Part shown: positions 18,015 to 27,648 of the stretch, piece after piece
Position numbering within the stretch: the stretch's first letter is position 1
How the letters are laid out: the number at the start of each line of letters is the position of its first letter
Source: an uncultured Clostridium sp.
GTDB lineage: Bacteria; Bacillota; Clostridia; TANB77; CAG-508
NCBI GenBank assembly: GCA_948436025.1
Contig: CAOJHH010000005.1
Span: 1 to 50,496, forward strand
DNA: 50,496 nt
Direction: 5' to 3'
Notes under the pieces: generated by a model
Database searches by the model: none
Seen by the model: the letters and a program-made list of their open reading frames with translations, nothing else
What the model was told of the DNA's origin: nothing
Translations under genes and position numbers: made by a program

Positions 18015-19400
18015 ATGGTAGATTCAATGGAAAAAATCGTAAATTTATGTAAGGCAAGAGGATTTGTGTATCCAGGTTCTGAAATCTATGGAGGGCTTGC
18101 TAATTCATGGGATTATGGTCCATTAGGGGCAGAATTAAAAAAGAATATTAAAGATGCATGGTGGAAAAAATTTATTAAAACAAATCGCTATAATGTAGGA
18201 ATTGATGCAGCCATTATTATGAACCCACAAGTATGGGTAACGACAGGGCATGTAGGAGGTTTTTCCGACCCATTAATTGATTGTAAAGCTTGTAAAACAA
18301 GACATAGAGCCGATAAACTAATTGAAGAATGGGCATTTAGCAAAGGAAAAGAAATGGCAGGATTAGATGGTTGGACCAATGAGCAATTGGTGGATTATAT
18401 AAAAGAAAATAACATTGTATGTCCAGCTTGCGGAAAAATGGACTTTACGGAAATACGACAATTTAATTTAATGTTTAAAAGCTACATGGGAGTAACAGAA
18501 GATGCAAAATCGGAAGTATATTTAAGACCAGAAACCGCACAAGGAATGTTTGTAGATTTTAAAAATGTACTAAGAACCACAAGAAGAAAAATGCCAATGG
18601 GAATTGGTCAAATGGGACGTTCTTTCCGAAATGAAATTACACCAGGAAACTTCATTTTCCGTACCAGAGAATTTGAACAAATGGAACTAGAGTTTTTCTG
18701 CAAACCAGGAACCGACTTAGAATGGTATGAATATTGGAAAAACTTCTGTAAAAATTGGTTGTTAAACTTAGGCATCAAAGAAGAAAACTTACGCCTTCGA
18801 GAACACTCCAAAGAAGAATTATCCTTCTACAGTAAAGGAACCACAGACATAGAATTTTTATTCCCATTTGGATGGGGAGAACTATGGGGAATTGCCGATA
18901 GAACGGATTATGATTTATCAAGACATATGGAGGCTTCCAAAGAAGACCTAACCTATTTAGATTTAGAAACAAACGAACGATATGTACCATATTGTATAGA
19001 ACCAGCCGTTGGAGTAGACCGAATATTCCTTGCTATGCTATGTAATGCTTACGAAGAAGAAACCATAGCCGAAGGAGATACTCGAACCGTACTACATTTA
19101 CACCCAGCACTTGCCCCATACAAAGTAGCAATATTACCACTATCCAAAAAACTATCCGAAAAAGCAGAAGAAGTATTTGAAAGTTTATCCGAAGATTTCA
19201 TGTGTGACTATGATGAAGCAGGTTCCATTGGAAAACGTTACCGTAGAGAAGACGAAATTGGAACACCATACTGTATTACTGTCGATTTTGATACATTAGA
19301 AGATGAAAGTGTAACCATTCGTGACCGTGACACCATGGAACAAGTAAGAGTCAAAATTCCAGAGCTAAAAGCATGGATAGAAGAAAAAATAAAATTTTAA
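18015..19400 (+). CDS. glyQS: Glycyl-tRNA synthetase, homodimeric type
   Basis: 461 residues, class II synthetase of the eukaryal/archaeal alpha2 type: [27 protein letters not shown], motif 2 region [25 protein letters not shown], and a C-terminal anticodon-binding domain ([12 protein letters not shown]). Four Cys (CKAC, CPAC) form a zinc-binding insertion. It charges all tRNA-Gly isoacceptors. That is relevant because every frameshift site in this window lands on a Gly codon. The ATG at 18015 has AAAGAGG before it. Confidence 0.96.
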   Translation: MVDSMEKIVNLCKARGFVYPGSEIYGGLANSWDYGPLGAELKKNIKDAWWKKFIKTNRYNVGIDAAIIMNPQVWVTTGHVGGFSDPLIDCKACKTRHRADKLIEEWAFSKGKEMAGLDGWTNEQLVDYIKENNIVCPACGKMDFTEIRQFNLMFKSYMGVTEDAKSEVYLRPETAQGMFVDFKNVLRTTRRKMPMGIGQMGRSFRNEITPGNFIFRTREFEQMELEFFCKPGTDLEWYEYWKNFCKNWLLNLGIKEENLRLREHSKEELSFYSKGTTDIEFLFPFGWGELWGIADRTDYDLSRHMEASKEDLTYLDLETNERYVPYCIEPAVGVDRIFLAMLCNAYEEETIAEGDTRTVLHLHPALAPYKVAILPLSKKLSEKAEEVFESLSEDFMCDYDEAGSIGKRYRREDEIGTPYCITVDFDTLEDESVTIRDRDTMEQVRVKIPELKAWIEEKIKF

Positions 19401-19407
19401 AAAAGTA

Positions 19408-19436
19408 TTCACAAAACATAAAAAATGAGCTATAAT
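19408..19436 (+). promoter_or_regulatory. Promoter of the 19480 gene
   Basis: TTCACA, 17 bases, TATAAT: a near-consensus promoter, 43 bases before the ATG. Confidence 0.7.
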
Positions 19437-19479
19437 GCTTCTTGGTGTTCAATAAAGAAGCCAAGGAGGGTTATTAAGA

Positions 19480-19863
19480 ATGTTACAAAAAACAAAAAAA
19501 ATTTTACAACAAGAGGTAACAATGCCAGACGAATACGAACGGGTTCCCAATTTATTTCGGTGCTTAACAACCAAGGGAGAAAATACTCTTATTGGAAGGT
19601 ATACAAACCATACGAAGAGGTATGATAACCTTGTAAGAGAGGTGTTTGAAGAATTAGTTTGGGAAAACAAAAAACAACAAAGGAGCATTGAAGAATTAAT
19701 TGATGCAATTAATGCAGAAGGCAGGGTTCATATAAAATCAGAACCAGTAAAGCATTTTTCTACAGCAAACGGAAAATTTGACAAACCCGTAAAGAAAGTG
19801 TATTTGGCAATAACCGAAAATAGGGGGATATATCCACCAAAACAAAAAGCAAAGAGGGCGTAA
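19480..19863 (+). CDS. Unknown protein, 127 aa, with in-frame CGG codons
   Basis: It has a strong promoter, CAAGGAGG upstream of the ATG and a good terminator overlapping its stop, so it is a real transcription unit. The protein is basic, with no membrane segment, and I do not recognise it. Codons 21 and 27 are CGG (19540-19542, 19558-19560), and both must be read as sense: a +1 skip at the first would stop eight codons later. Codon choice is more GC-rich than in neighbours. A second ATG at 19522 is possible but has a weaker ribosome site. Confidence 0.65.
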   Translation: MLQKTKKILQQEVTMPDEYERVPNLFRCLTTKGENTLIGRYTNHTKRYDNLVREVFEELVWENKKQQRSIEELIDAINAEGRVHIKSEPVKHFSTANGKFDKPVKKVYLAITENRGIYPPKQKAKRA

Positions 19864-19880
19864 GCCCTTCTTTGCTTTTT
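19844..19880 (+). terminator. Terminator of the 19480 gene
   Basis: AAAAGCAAAGA-GGGC-GTAA-GCCC-TTCTTTGCTTTT; the TAA stop codon lies in the loop. Confidence 0.85.
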
Positions 19881-19895
19881 ATCCTAAAAAAATTT

Positions 19896-20081
19896 TTATT
19901 TATTATACAAATCATTCTCATACAAATCCTCAATATAAACATCTTTTTCTTCAAAATTATCAATAAAACTAACCTTCGCAATATTATCATGTACTTCTTG
20001 TACCCATACAGGTCTTTCATCATAATACACATTCACTTTTTCCTTATTATTTAACATTACATGTAATCGCTCCAAATTCAT
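19896..20081 (-). CDS. sspH: H-type small acid-soluble spore protein
   Basis: 61 residues of the SASP-H family: MNLERLHVMLNNKEKVNVYY then ERPVWVQEVH, matching the usual N-terminal helix and the PVWI motif. These proteins accumulate in the forespore under sigma G. The ATG at 20081 is preferred over the longer frame because AAGGGAGG lies just upstream. The gene is alone on the minus strand between + strand genes. Confidence 0.85.
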   Translation of the reverse strand: MNLERLHVMLNNKEKVNVYYDERPVWVQEVHDNIAKVSFIDNFEEKDVYIEDLYENDLYNK

Positions 20082-20157
20082 AGCTTGTACCTCCCTTAAA
20101 AAATCTTTTGTTAATGACAGTATATCCACATACTTAGCAAAATATACCAAATACTAG

Positions 20158-20186
20158 TTGATTTTAAAAAATCCCTATGTTACAAT
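20158..20186 (+). promoter_or_regulatory. Promoter of the nucleoside kinase gene
   Basis: TTGATT, 17 bases, TACAAT, about 100 bases before the ATG. Confidence 0.5.
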
Positions 20187-20288
20187 AAGGGTATTAAAAT
20201 TAGAAGAATATAGTAAAAGAAATATTGTCTACCAACAAGGAAACGTTAAAAATGTTATGCCTTTTGGCGAAAGGAATGAGAATAAAAG

Positions 20289-21929
20289 ATGAAAATCACA
20301 TATGAAAATCAAAATATAGAAGCAACTTCAGGAATAACAGTTTATGAATTGTTAGAAGGGGAAATTAAGCAGGCAAAAACAGAAGTCATTGCTTGTAAAG
20401 TGAATAATGAAGTTAGAAGTTTGAATTTGAAATTAACTGAAGATGCCAAGGTAGAATTAATTGATTTAAACTGCAAAGATGGTATGATGATTTATATAAG
20501 AGGTATCATGTATATTATGGCAAAAGCATTAAATGAGTTATACCCAGAAGCTCTTTTAACCGTGAATTATCAGTTATCCAATGCGATGTTTTGTGAATTA
20601 GACAATATGGAAATGACAGAAGAAATGATTGAAAATATTCGTAAACGAATGAGCGAAATAATTGATAAGGATTTAGAAATTCGAAAAGTAAAAATGACAA
20701 GACAAGAGGCAGAAGAGTTTTACGAAAAGGAGAAAACCTTAAAAGGAAAAATACAAATTGCACAAGATACACCATATGGGGCATCTTTATATTATTGTGA
20801 AGAATATTTCAACTATTTCTTTGGAGTTATGCCAATTTCGACAGGATATACAAAAGTGTATGATATTGTAAAATACAAAGATGGGTTTATTGTGCGTTAT
20901 CCCAATTGGAAAACACCAACCAAACTGAGTCCATTTGTAGAAAATAAAAAGCTAGTAGCAACCTTAGATGAATATGAGGACATCTATAAATTAATCGGAA
21001 TTAATACGATTTACAAATTGAATAGGGAAGCCAAAAGGGACGAGGCACAAGATGCTATTTTGTTATCCGAAAGCCTACATGAAAAAAAGATAGCAGACCT
21101 TGCAGACCATATTGCAAACGATAAACAAGTAAAAGTAATTTTAATTGCAGGTCCATCTTCTTCAGGAAAAACAACTTTTGCGAAACGTCTAGGTTTTCAG
21201 TTACGTTTAAATGGGTTAAAACCAGTTACCATATCGGTTGATAATTATTTTGTAGAACGAGAAGAAAACCCAAAAGATGAGCTAGGAAATTACGATTTTG
21301 AATGTATTGAAGCATTAGATGTAACATTATTTAATGAACACCTAGTAAAATTATTAAATGGGGAAGAAATTAAAGTACCAACGTTTGATTTTACTGTGGG
21401 ACACAAGAAATACAATGGAGAAACCATGAAATTAGCCCAAGACGAAATTTTAGTGATTGAAGGAATCCATTGTTTAAATGATAAATTAACCAGTGCCATT
21501 CCCAAAGAGCAAAAATATAAAATTTATATTAGTGCACTAACTGTACTAAATATTGACTACTACAACCGTATTTCTACAACCGACACTCGTTTAATAAGAA
21601 GAATTGTAAGAGACAATCAATTTAGGGGGTATAGTGCAAAACATACCATAAAAATGTGGTATTCAGTAAATCGTGGGGAAGAGCGATATATTTACCCATA
21701 CCAAGAAGAGGCAGACAACATGTTTAATTCTTCACTGATTTATGAATTGGGGGTGCTAAAAGATTATGCCTTGCCACTCTTAAAACAAATTACCAATACC
21801 GAACCAGAATACGCAGAAGCAACCAGACTAATTCGTTTGCTTAGCTACTTTGAATCCATCCCACAAGACGCCATTCCCAAAACCTCACTGATTCGTGAAT
21901 TCATAGGAGGAAGTCTTCTTGCGGATTAA
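20289..21929 (+). CDS. Nucleoside kinase with TGS and tRNA-synthetase-like editing domain
   Basis: 546 residues: an N-terminal TGS-like domain (1-60), a ThrRS second-additional-domain-like region (about 65-230, with degenerate editing motifs), then a uridine kinase/phosphoribulokinase P-loop domain (AGPSSSGKTTFAKRL at about 288, ISVDNYF, EALDV). This is the common Firmicutes uridine kinase variant. It probably phosphorylates uridine or cytidine; the reason for the synthetase-like N-terminus is unknown. The ATG follows GGAATGAG. Confidence 0.9.
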   Translation: MKITYENQNIEATSGITVYELLEGEIKQAKTEVIACKVNNEVRSLNLKLTEDAKVELIDLNCKDGMMIYIRGIMYIMAKALNELYPEALLTVNYQLSNAMFCELDNMEMTEEMIENIRKRMSEIIDKDLEIRKVKMTRQEAEEFYEKEKTLKGKIQIAQDTPYGASLYYCEEYFNYFFGVMPISTGYTKVYDIVKYKDGFIVRYPNWKTPTKLSPFVENKKLVATLDEYEDIYKLIGINTIYKLNREAKRDEAQDAILLSESLHEKKIADLADHIANDKQVKVILIAGPSSSGKTTFAKRLGFQLRLNGLKPVTISVDNYFVEREENPKDELGNYDFECIEALDVTLFNEHLVKLLNGEEIKVPTFDFTVGHKKYNGETMKLAQDEILVIEGIHCLNDKLTSAIPKEQKYKIYISALTVLNIDYYNRISTTDTRLIRRIVRDNQFRGYSAKHTIKMWYSVNRGEERYIYPYQEEADNMFNSSLIYELGVLKDYALPLLKQITNTEPEYAEATRLIRLLSYFESIPQDAIPKTSLIREFIGGSLLAD

Positions 21930-21931
21930 AA

Positions 21932-22006
21932 TATACGTAGGGGCGGACCTCGTGTCCGCTCGCACATTTGAAAAAATAGGAACAGACACAAGGTCCGTTC
22001 GTATAC
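21932..22006. repeat. Family A repeat, long inverted form
   Basis: TATACGTAGGGGCGGACCTC with GTGTCC is mirrored by GACACAAGGTCCGTTCGTATA. Two inverted copies of the unit thus make a 75-base palindromic element between two genes, with the outline of a small non-autonomous mobile element. Confidence 0.75.
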
Positions 22007-22023
22007 AATAAAGAGGAGAGAAT

Positions 22024-22350
22024 ATGTTAAGAAAATTTACCGAAATAGACGAAGAATTTATATGCGACAATTGTGGCAAAACAGTGCCAAAACTAGGCTA
22101 CACCTGTAGAAACCATTGCCCACATTGTTTACACTCCAAACATGTGGACAAAAACCCAGGAGACCGTGCCGAAGAATGCCACGGTGACCTAGAGCCCATC
22201 GGTATCGAAAACAATCCCAAAAAAGGATATGTTATTGTATTCAAATGCAAAAAATGCGGACAAATTCGTAAGAATAAATCCGCAAACGATGACAACATGG
22301 AATTAATCATAAATTTAAGCAAAAATCCAATCCCTACACCTCACGAATGA
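22024..22350 (+). CDS. RNHCP-domain zinc-ribbon protein
   Basis: 108 residues. CDNCG, the diagnostic RNHCPHC and CKKCG mark the RNHCP family, a double zinc-ribbon fold of unknown function. AGAGGAGAG precedes the ATG. Its last 17 bases overlap the end of the convergent U32 peptidase gene. Confidence 0.9.
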   Translation: MLRKFTEIDEEFICDNCGKTVPKLGYTCRNHCPHCLHSKHVDKNPGDRAEECHGDLEPIGIENNPKKGYVIVFKCKKCGQIRKNKSANDDNMELIINLSKNPIPTPHE

Positions 22351-24761
22351 AATTTGCGTTTGTGTAATCTTTTCCTTCTAATCTTTTTTCTTTACGGACT
22401 GTTTCAATAATATGATTTATTTCTAATAAATTTTCATCTAATATATCAATTCGTACCGAACGGATTGGTAATCCGGAATAATCCAAAGAGGTAATTTTAC
22501 TGTTATAAACCGTATTTATGGTTTGTACGTTATCGGCTACTACTCGGAAATAAAGCCCTAAGCGGTCTTTTAAATAATAATCGTTTTTACTTTTACACAA
22601 AGCCTTACAATTTGGGTAACACTTATTGGACTTTCCAAGCACACAATACCCAAGTGTCATAACCGGTGTTTTTCCATAAACGATTAGTTCACTTCCAAAA
22701 GGACAGTTACTTGTAAGCTTTGCTACATGCTCCTTATTTAATTCAGGAGATAAGGTAATTGTAGATAATCCTAAATCATGATAAGCATGCGCTGAGGCTT
22801 GATTAAACACATTTAAGGTATAATTTCCAATGAATTCATAGTTCTTCTTATAAGGCTCCAACATGGTAAGAGTGCCTAAATTGGAAACCACAAACCCCTT
22901 TATTCGAAAATCCTCTAAAGCCTTATCAATATGCGTTGTAAACAAGTTTCGATAATTGGATTTAATAATCGTTGGCATGTAAATATACGTATCAAACTGG
23001 TTTGAAATGAGTTTTAGGATATTGGCATATTCTGTCATTGCAAAATATCGTAATGGAATGTAAACACGATTGGCCTGTTCCAGTTCTCCATAATTGGCAT
23101 TTACATCTAAGGTATTTAGCAAAAGAGAAATTTGCTTTCCTGAGGTAGTAGAGGCAATATTGGTAGGAGTACTATTCACAGGAATACCAAAATCTTGTGA
23201 TACTACGATGTCTTTTTTGGGGGTTCTTCGAAAGCTTCCAATAATTACCGTAGTTACTTTTTCTAATACCTTACGACGAAGCTCATTCATATCACGAACA
23301 CTTAAATAAACATCCTCCTCTAAATTGATGGTAAAATGTTCAAAATCGAAAGGTGTATTTCCTGTTTTTGAAAACTGGGTGATGATACGCTCTTTGGTAA
23401 CTGGCTGGCTTTTTGCAGTCGTTGGAAGAAGATCGGATTGATAATCTACTTTTAAACCCGTATTATCCCAAACCGAAACTGTAACAGGTGTATCTTTATG
23501 CACCAAAATAGAGCACGATAAAGCATGCTTCCTAAATTCATCTACATAGGTAGCTTTTGTTTTATTTAACAAAGTCTTACTATCTAATTTATAAATCTTA
23601 TCCCCGGGAGCGATATTTCCCTTCATTCTTCCAATGGTAACTAAAGACTCTTTTGTCGCATAATCAATATTTTTTTCTCCCATCATTAATTCAGAAATAC
23701 GATATTTGGTTTCTTCCTTCTCAAAACAAATCGTATCACCAATGGTTAAATTATCATTCAAATTTAACGTAATATGGCCTTTTCTAGCATTATAGTTTGC
23801 TACATTTCCAATGTAAATTCCCATATTGTTTGGCTTTTCTTTAAAAACAAGGCTACGGTTTGGTTCGCTACTTAAGTGACCAGTAGAAAAACCGCCACGA
23901 TTAAATACTTGTAATAAATCTTTTTCATCTTGTACATCAAAAACAAATTCTTCCTCTGAATAAGCAAGGTCAATATATTTTCGGTAAATTCGGGTAACGG
24001 TTGCTACATATTCAGGTGTTTTCATACGTCCTTCTATTTTTAAAGACGAAATTCCCATACGGATTAATTCTGGAATATACGAAATACCACATAAGTCCTT
24101 TGGGCTTAACAAATACCCCTTATCCATACAAATTTCTTTATTAGATTTTACAATTAATTCATAAGGAAGTCTGCAGGCTTGGGCACATTTTCCACGATTT
24201 CCGGGAACGTCCACCAATCATACTAGAAATAAGACATTGCCCAGAGTAAGAAACACAAAGGGCACCATGAATAAACACTTCAAGTTCAATATTGGAGTGG
24301 TTTTTAATAAACTCTAATTCTGTTACAGAAGTCTCACGAGATAGCACAACCCTAGAAAAACCTAAATTTTCTAGCTCGGTCACACCTTCTAAATTATGAA
24401 TGCTCATCTGTGTACTAGCATGCAAAGGAAGGTCGGGAAATTTTTTTCTTAAAATAGAACATAGCCCAAAATCTTGTACAATAAGGGCATCAATTCCCAT
24501 TTCATAAGCATGTTTGGAAAGAACAAGAGCCTCCTCTAATTCCTCATTTTTTAATAACGTATTTAAAGCCAAATGCACTTTTACACCACGTAAATGAGCA
24601 TAGGAAACAGCCTCTTCTAGTTCGTGTAAATCAAAATTCTTAGCAGAAGCCCTAGCACTAAACATAGAAGCCCCCAAATAAACAGCATCTGCACCATTTT
24701 GTACAGCAGCCTTTAAACACTCAAAATCACCAACTGGTGCTAATAATTCAATATGATTCAT
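22334..24761 (-). CDS. U32 family peptidase (frame break at CGG, codon 187)
   Basis: 808 residues when read through. N-terminal MNHIELLAPVGDFECLKAAVQNGADAVY and VSYSGQCLISSMIGGRS are typical of U32 (collagenase-like, YegQ/RlhA relatives). On the minus strand CGG at 24203-24201 breaks the frame; skipping C gives RSGNRGKCAQACRLPYEL, the family's Cys-rich signature. The C-terminal half carries a further Cys cluster (GYCVLGKSNKCYPNCKALCKSK). Members act in tRNA/rRNA hydroxylation or proteolysis; which applies here is not known. The start at 24761 has AGAGG upstream. Confidence 0.92.
24201..24203 (-). other. CGG +1 frameshift site 9 (U32 peptidase)
   Basis: Minus strand TCC-CGG-A: skipping C yields Ser-Gly-Asn in the conserved signature. 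The unshifted frame stops near 24159. Confidence 0.88.
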
Positions 24762-24863
24762 GTAATATACCTCTAGAAAAAATTTTTTTTCATCTACATT
24801 GTAACACAAATTTCAAAAAATTCATACTATATCATATAAAAACAAACAAGGAGGGAAAAAACA

Positions 24864-25031
24864 ATGGATGAATCAAGAAACTGTGGATGTAACTGCGGAT
24901 GCAACAACAATAACTGCGGTCTAGGAGGACTTTTCGGTGGTTGTGGTGATAGCGAAATACTATTCTTCATCATTATATTCTTACTATTATTCACAAACTG
25001 TGGATGTGGATGCGGAAGAGGATGTTGCTAA
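24864..25031 (+). CDS. Cys-rich small membrane protein, 55 aa
   Basis: 55 residues: a Cys/Asn/Gly-rich head (NCGCNCGC), one hydrophobic helix (EILFFIIIFLLLF, about residues 31-44) and a Cys-rich tail (NCGCGCGRGCC), 11 Cys in all. The overall plan resembles YjcZ-type sporulation peptides, small Gly-rich proteins with one membrane helix. CATACTAT upstream resembles a mother-cell sigma -10 element, which fits a sporulation role. AAGGAGGG is eight bases before the ATG. Confidence 0.7.
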   Translation: MDESRNCGCNCGCNNNNCGLGGLFGGCGDSEILFFIIIFLLLFTNCGCGCGRGCC

Positions 25032-25050
25032 TTTCCAGTTCGAAATACTT

Positions 25051-25086
25051 AAAAAAAGAGCACGACCAGAGGTCGTGTTCTTTTTT
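25051..25086. terminator. Bidirectional terminator
   Basis: GAGCACGACC-AGAG-GTCGTGTTC with flanking A and T tracts serves the Cys-rich gene and the convergent HAD gene. Confidence 0.85.
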
Positions 25087-25091
25087 GCAGA

Positions 25092-25643
25092 TTATTTAAG
25101 TTCCTTTTCCAATTCCCACCAATCCTTCACTCTAGTAACGGTAGTAGGAAGAGTTTCATTTACACAAGAGGTAAATAAAATACTACGAATACCAGCATTT
25201 CTTACTGCTTCACAATGTTTAATGGAATCATCTACCATAACATCAATTCCATAATCCCTACAAATTTTTGCTTTATCGATACAGTTAAACACAATATCGG
25301 TATAGCAAATATCATGCTCTTTTAAATAAGCTAAAGTAAGTGGTTCTGTGCCATGAAAAATCTTTCGTTTTTCCCCACGAGCGGTAATTAAATAAATTTC
25401 GTTCCCATTTTCGAATAAGTCTTGCATAACTTCACGAGCATGTTCTTTTACTTTGGCAGATTTGGCAATGGAAAGAAAATGATTAACAAAAAATTTCTCA
25501 ATAAAAGGGGTAGAGGCGTCGCCTCTCATAATATCTTCCATATTGGCTTTCAACTCACCATTTTCATCGTATTCCATAACATATTCTTTCATAGAAGATG
25601 AAGTATCGGTAATCACATCATCAATATCAAATCCAATTTTCAT
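25092..25643 (-). CDS. HAD-superfamily phosphatase, 5'-nucleotidase-like
   Basis: 183 residues: MKIGFDIDDVITDTSS holds the DxD nucleophile motif, YLITARGEKR is motif II and VMVDDSIKHCE is motif III/IV. It resembles the NT5C/YqfW-type putative nucleotidases. The substrate is unknown. The ATG at 25643 is set by AGGAG; upstream codons of the frame are intergenic. Confidence 0.85.
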   Translation of the reverse strand: MKIGFDIDDVITDTSSSMKEYVMEYDENGELKANMEDIMRGDASTPFIEKFFVNHFLSIAKSAKVKEHAREVMQDLFENGNEIYLITARGEKRKIFHGTEPLTLAYLKEHDICYTDIVFNCIDKAKICRDYGIDVMVDDSIKHCEAVRNAGIRSILFTSCVNETLPTTVTRVKDWWELEKELK

Positions 25644-25729
25644 AAATAAAACTCCTAATCCAATTTTCATTATAATAACACAAAATAACAATGAAAGCAA
25701 GTTTAAAATTAACAAAACAATGGTCGCTT

Positions 25730-26521
25730 TTAGGCAACCATTGTACTTAGAATATGGTAGGCTTGTTTTGCCATGTTAGGAGAAAGTGTTTGTTTAAAAA
25801 CATCATGATAACCTTCTAAGATCGATGAATAACCATAGCCTTCTTGAAGAAAAGCAGTTTTTGCAATTTCATGATAGGTTTTTATACAATTGATAGCAAG
25901 AGTTGCAACAAATAAAACATATTCTGCATAAGTTGAACAATGTTTTATTTTATCAAATTTCTCTCCTTTACAAAAATGTTCCCAAACAAAAGTAGAAACT
26001 TTCTTTTGATCTATATGGGGGTTTTGTTGTATATATCCTTTGGCATCGGTTTTTGTTTCTTTTAAAAGATAGGAAATACCACTACAAGCATTTTCAAATT
26101 CATCGGCAGCAGTAATAATTTCGACATAAGGTTTGCTTTCTTTAGATAAATCGTTTAACCACATTCTACCATGGTACAACATAACATCACGAAGAATTTT
26201 GATAGAAGGGTCTAATTTATTAAATCCATGTTGCAATAAGAAATGTTCTAAGCGATTAAGCGAAAGTACATTATGAGATATAACCGTATCCATAAAACTA
26301 CCAAGAAGATTATATTGGTCTACTCTACCATCATCATGATGTTCTGCACAAATTGCCAATAATTCGTAATCAACATCATAAGACGAAAACTCAGCAATGG
26401 TATGGGCTAGAGATATAACATTATGAACATGTAACTTTTTACCAAGCAAATCTTTTTTGGCAAATATTTTATCATATCGATTTGCTTTGTGATACGCTAA
26501 AACAGCATTACTAATTTCCAT
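25730..26521 (-). CDS. HD-domain protein, paralogue 1
   Basis: 263 residues with an HD-type metal-binding core: HVHNVISLAHTIAE and CAEHHDDGRVDQY, then VMLYHGRMW. It is probably a phosphohydrolase on a nucleotide or related compound; the substrate is unknown. GGAGGG precedes the ATG at 26521. It is about 50-60 percent identical by eye to the next gene upstream, so the two are a tandem duplication or a duplication by transfer. Confidence 0.75.
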   Translation of the reverse strand: MEISNAVLAYHKANRYDKIFAKKDLLGKKLHVHNVISLAHTIAEFSSYDVDYELLAICAEHHDDGRVDQYNLLGSFMDTVISHNVLSLNRLEHFLLQHGFNKLDPSIKILRDVMLYHGRMWLNDLSKESKPYVEIITAADEFENACSGISYLLKETKTDAKGYIQQNPHIDQKKVSTFVWEHFCKGEKFDKIKHCSTYAEYVLFVATLAINCIKTYHEIAKTAFLQEGYGYSSILEGYHDVFKQTLSPNMAKQAYHILSTMVA

Positions 26522-26655
26522 AAAGCATCCCTCCAATTCTTTTGTAATTCTTACTATATTCAATAATTTTATTATAACACAAATCAACATAAAATGCAAA
26601 AATGAAAACTCCCCACCAAAGAAAAGACTTCAGTGAGGAGATAGAGCACTAATAC

Positions 26656-27462
26656 TTAATGAGCCATACTAACCAAAACATCATAGGCTTCTCTTGCCAT
26701 TTCCGGATGCAGAGTCTTAAAAAAGACATCTTTGTATCCCTCCGAAATAGAAGAATAGCCATAGCCGGGTTGCGAAAGAGCCACCTTTGCAATGTCGCCG
26801 TATTTTTTAATACAGCTCATTGCTAGTGTTGCAGCAAAGAGAACGTATTCGGCATAGGTAGTACAATACTTCATTTTGTCGAATTTTTCTCCCATGCAGA
26901 AATGTTCCCAAACAAAATTGGAAACGAATTTCTGGTTGGCTTCTGGCTTTTCTTTGATGTAACCTTTTGCATCAGTTTCTGCTTCTCTTACAAGGTAGGA
27001 AACACAACTACAGGCATTCTCAAAATCGTCTGCAGCCGTGATGATTTCGACATAAAGTCTACTTTCATCTGACAGGTTTGCCACATCCATTCTGCCATGG
27101 TACAGCATGACATCAAGGAAAAGTCTAATAGAATCGTCAATCTCAGTAATATGATTCTGTTCCAGAAATTGTGCCAGAAAACGGTTGAACCTTTGTGCAG
27201 AAAGTTCATTATGCAGAATTTCTGAATCCAAAAACTTTCCGAGAAGCTCATATTGGTTAACCCTGCCGTCATCATGATGTTCAGCACAAAGTGCCAAAAA
27301 CTCATAATCAACAGGTGAGTGCTGTGCTCGTGCAATTGCTTCAGACAGCGGAACTACATTAGTGATGTGTAACCTTTTGTCTTCCAAAGCTTTGGAACCT
27401 ACAAAGATTTCTTCACACCGGTTTTTCTCATGATACTTCAAAATAGCAGCATTAATATTCAT
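26656..27462 (-). CDS. HD-domain protein, paralogue 2
   Basis: 268 residues, same plan as its neighbour (HITNVVPLSEAIARA, CAEHHDDGRVNQYELLG, VMLYHGRMD). Its base composition is clearly more GC-rich and its codon use differs. Codon 15 is CGG (27420-27418) at a position where paralogue 1 has Arg (CGA), so CGG is read as Arg here. A +1 skip would stop six codons later. This points to recent acquisition or exchange. The ribosome site is GAGGA. Confidence 0.78.
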   Translation of the reverse strand: MNINAAILKYHEKNRCEEIFVGSKALEDKRLHITNVVPLSEAIARAQHSPVDYEFLALCAEHHDDGRVNQYELLGKFLDSEILHNELSAQRFNRFLAQFLEQNHITEIDDSIRLFLDVMLYHGRMDVANLSDESRLYVEIITAADDFENACSCVSYLVREAETDAKGYIKEKPEANQKFVSNFVWEHFCMGEKFDKMKYCTTYAEYVLFAATLAMSCIKKYGDIAKVALSQPGYGYSSISEGYKDVFFKTLHPEMAREAYDVLVSMAH

Positions 27463-27648
27463 TTTTTTAATCCTCTATTTTCTTTATTTGCTTTTTTGCG
27501 TATAACTCTATTATAGCACAAACAGACATAAAATTCAATTTTATGACAACAACATCCAAAGACTATTTGCATTTTATTCTAGAAGACTATGGACTTTTTT
27601 AAAAAAATGTCATAAAATAGGTGTTAGAAAAAAAGAAAGGGGAAAATC

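Noticed and set aside
19425-19625. Overlapping 66-residue ORF in another frame
   Set aside because: It begins inside the promoter region with no ribosome site and shadows the 19480 gene.
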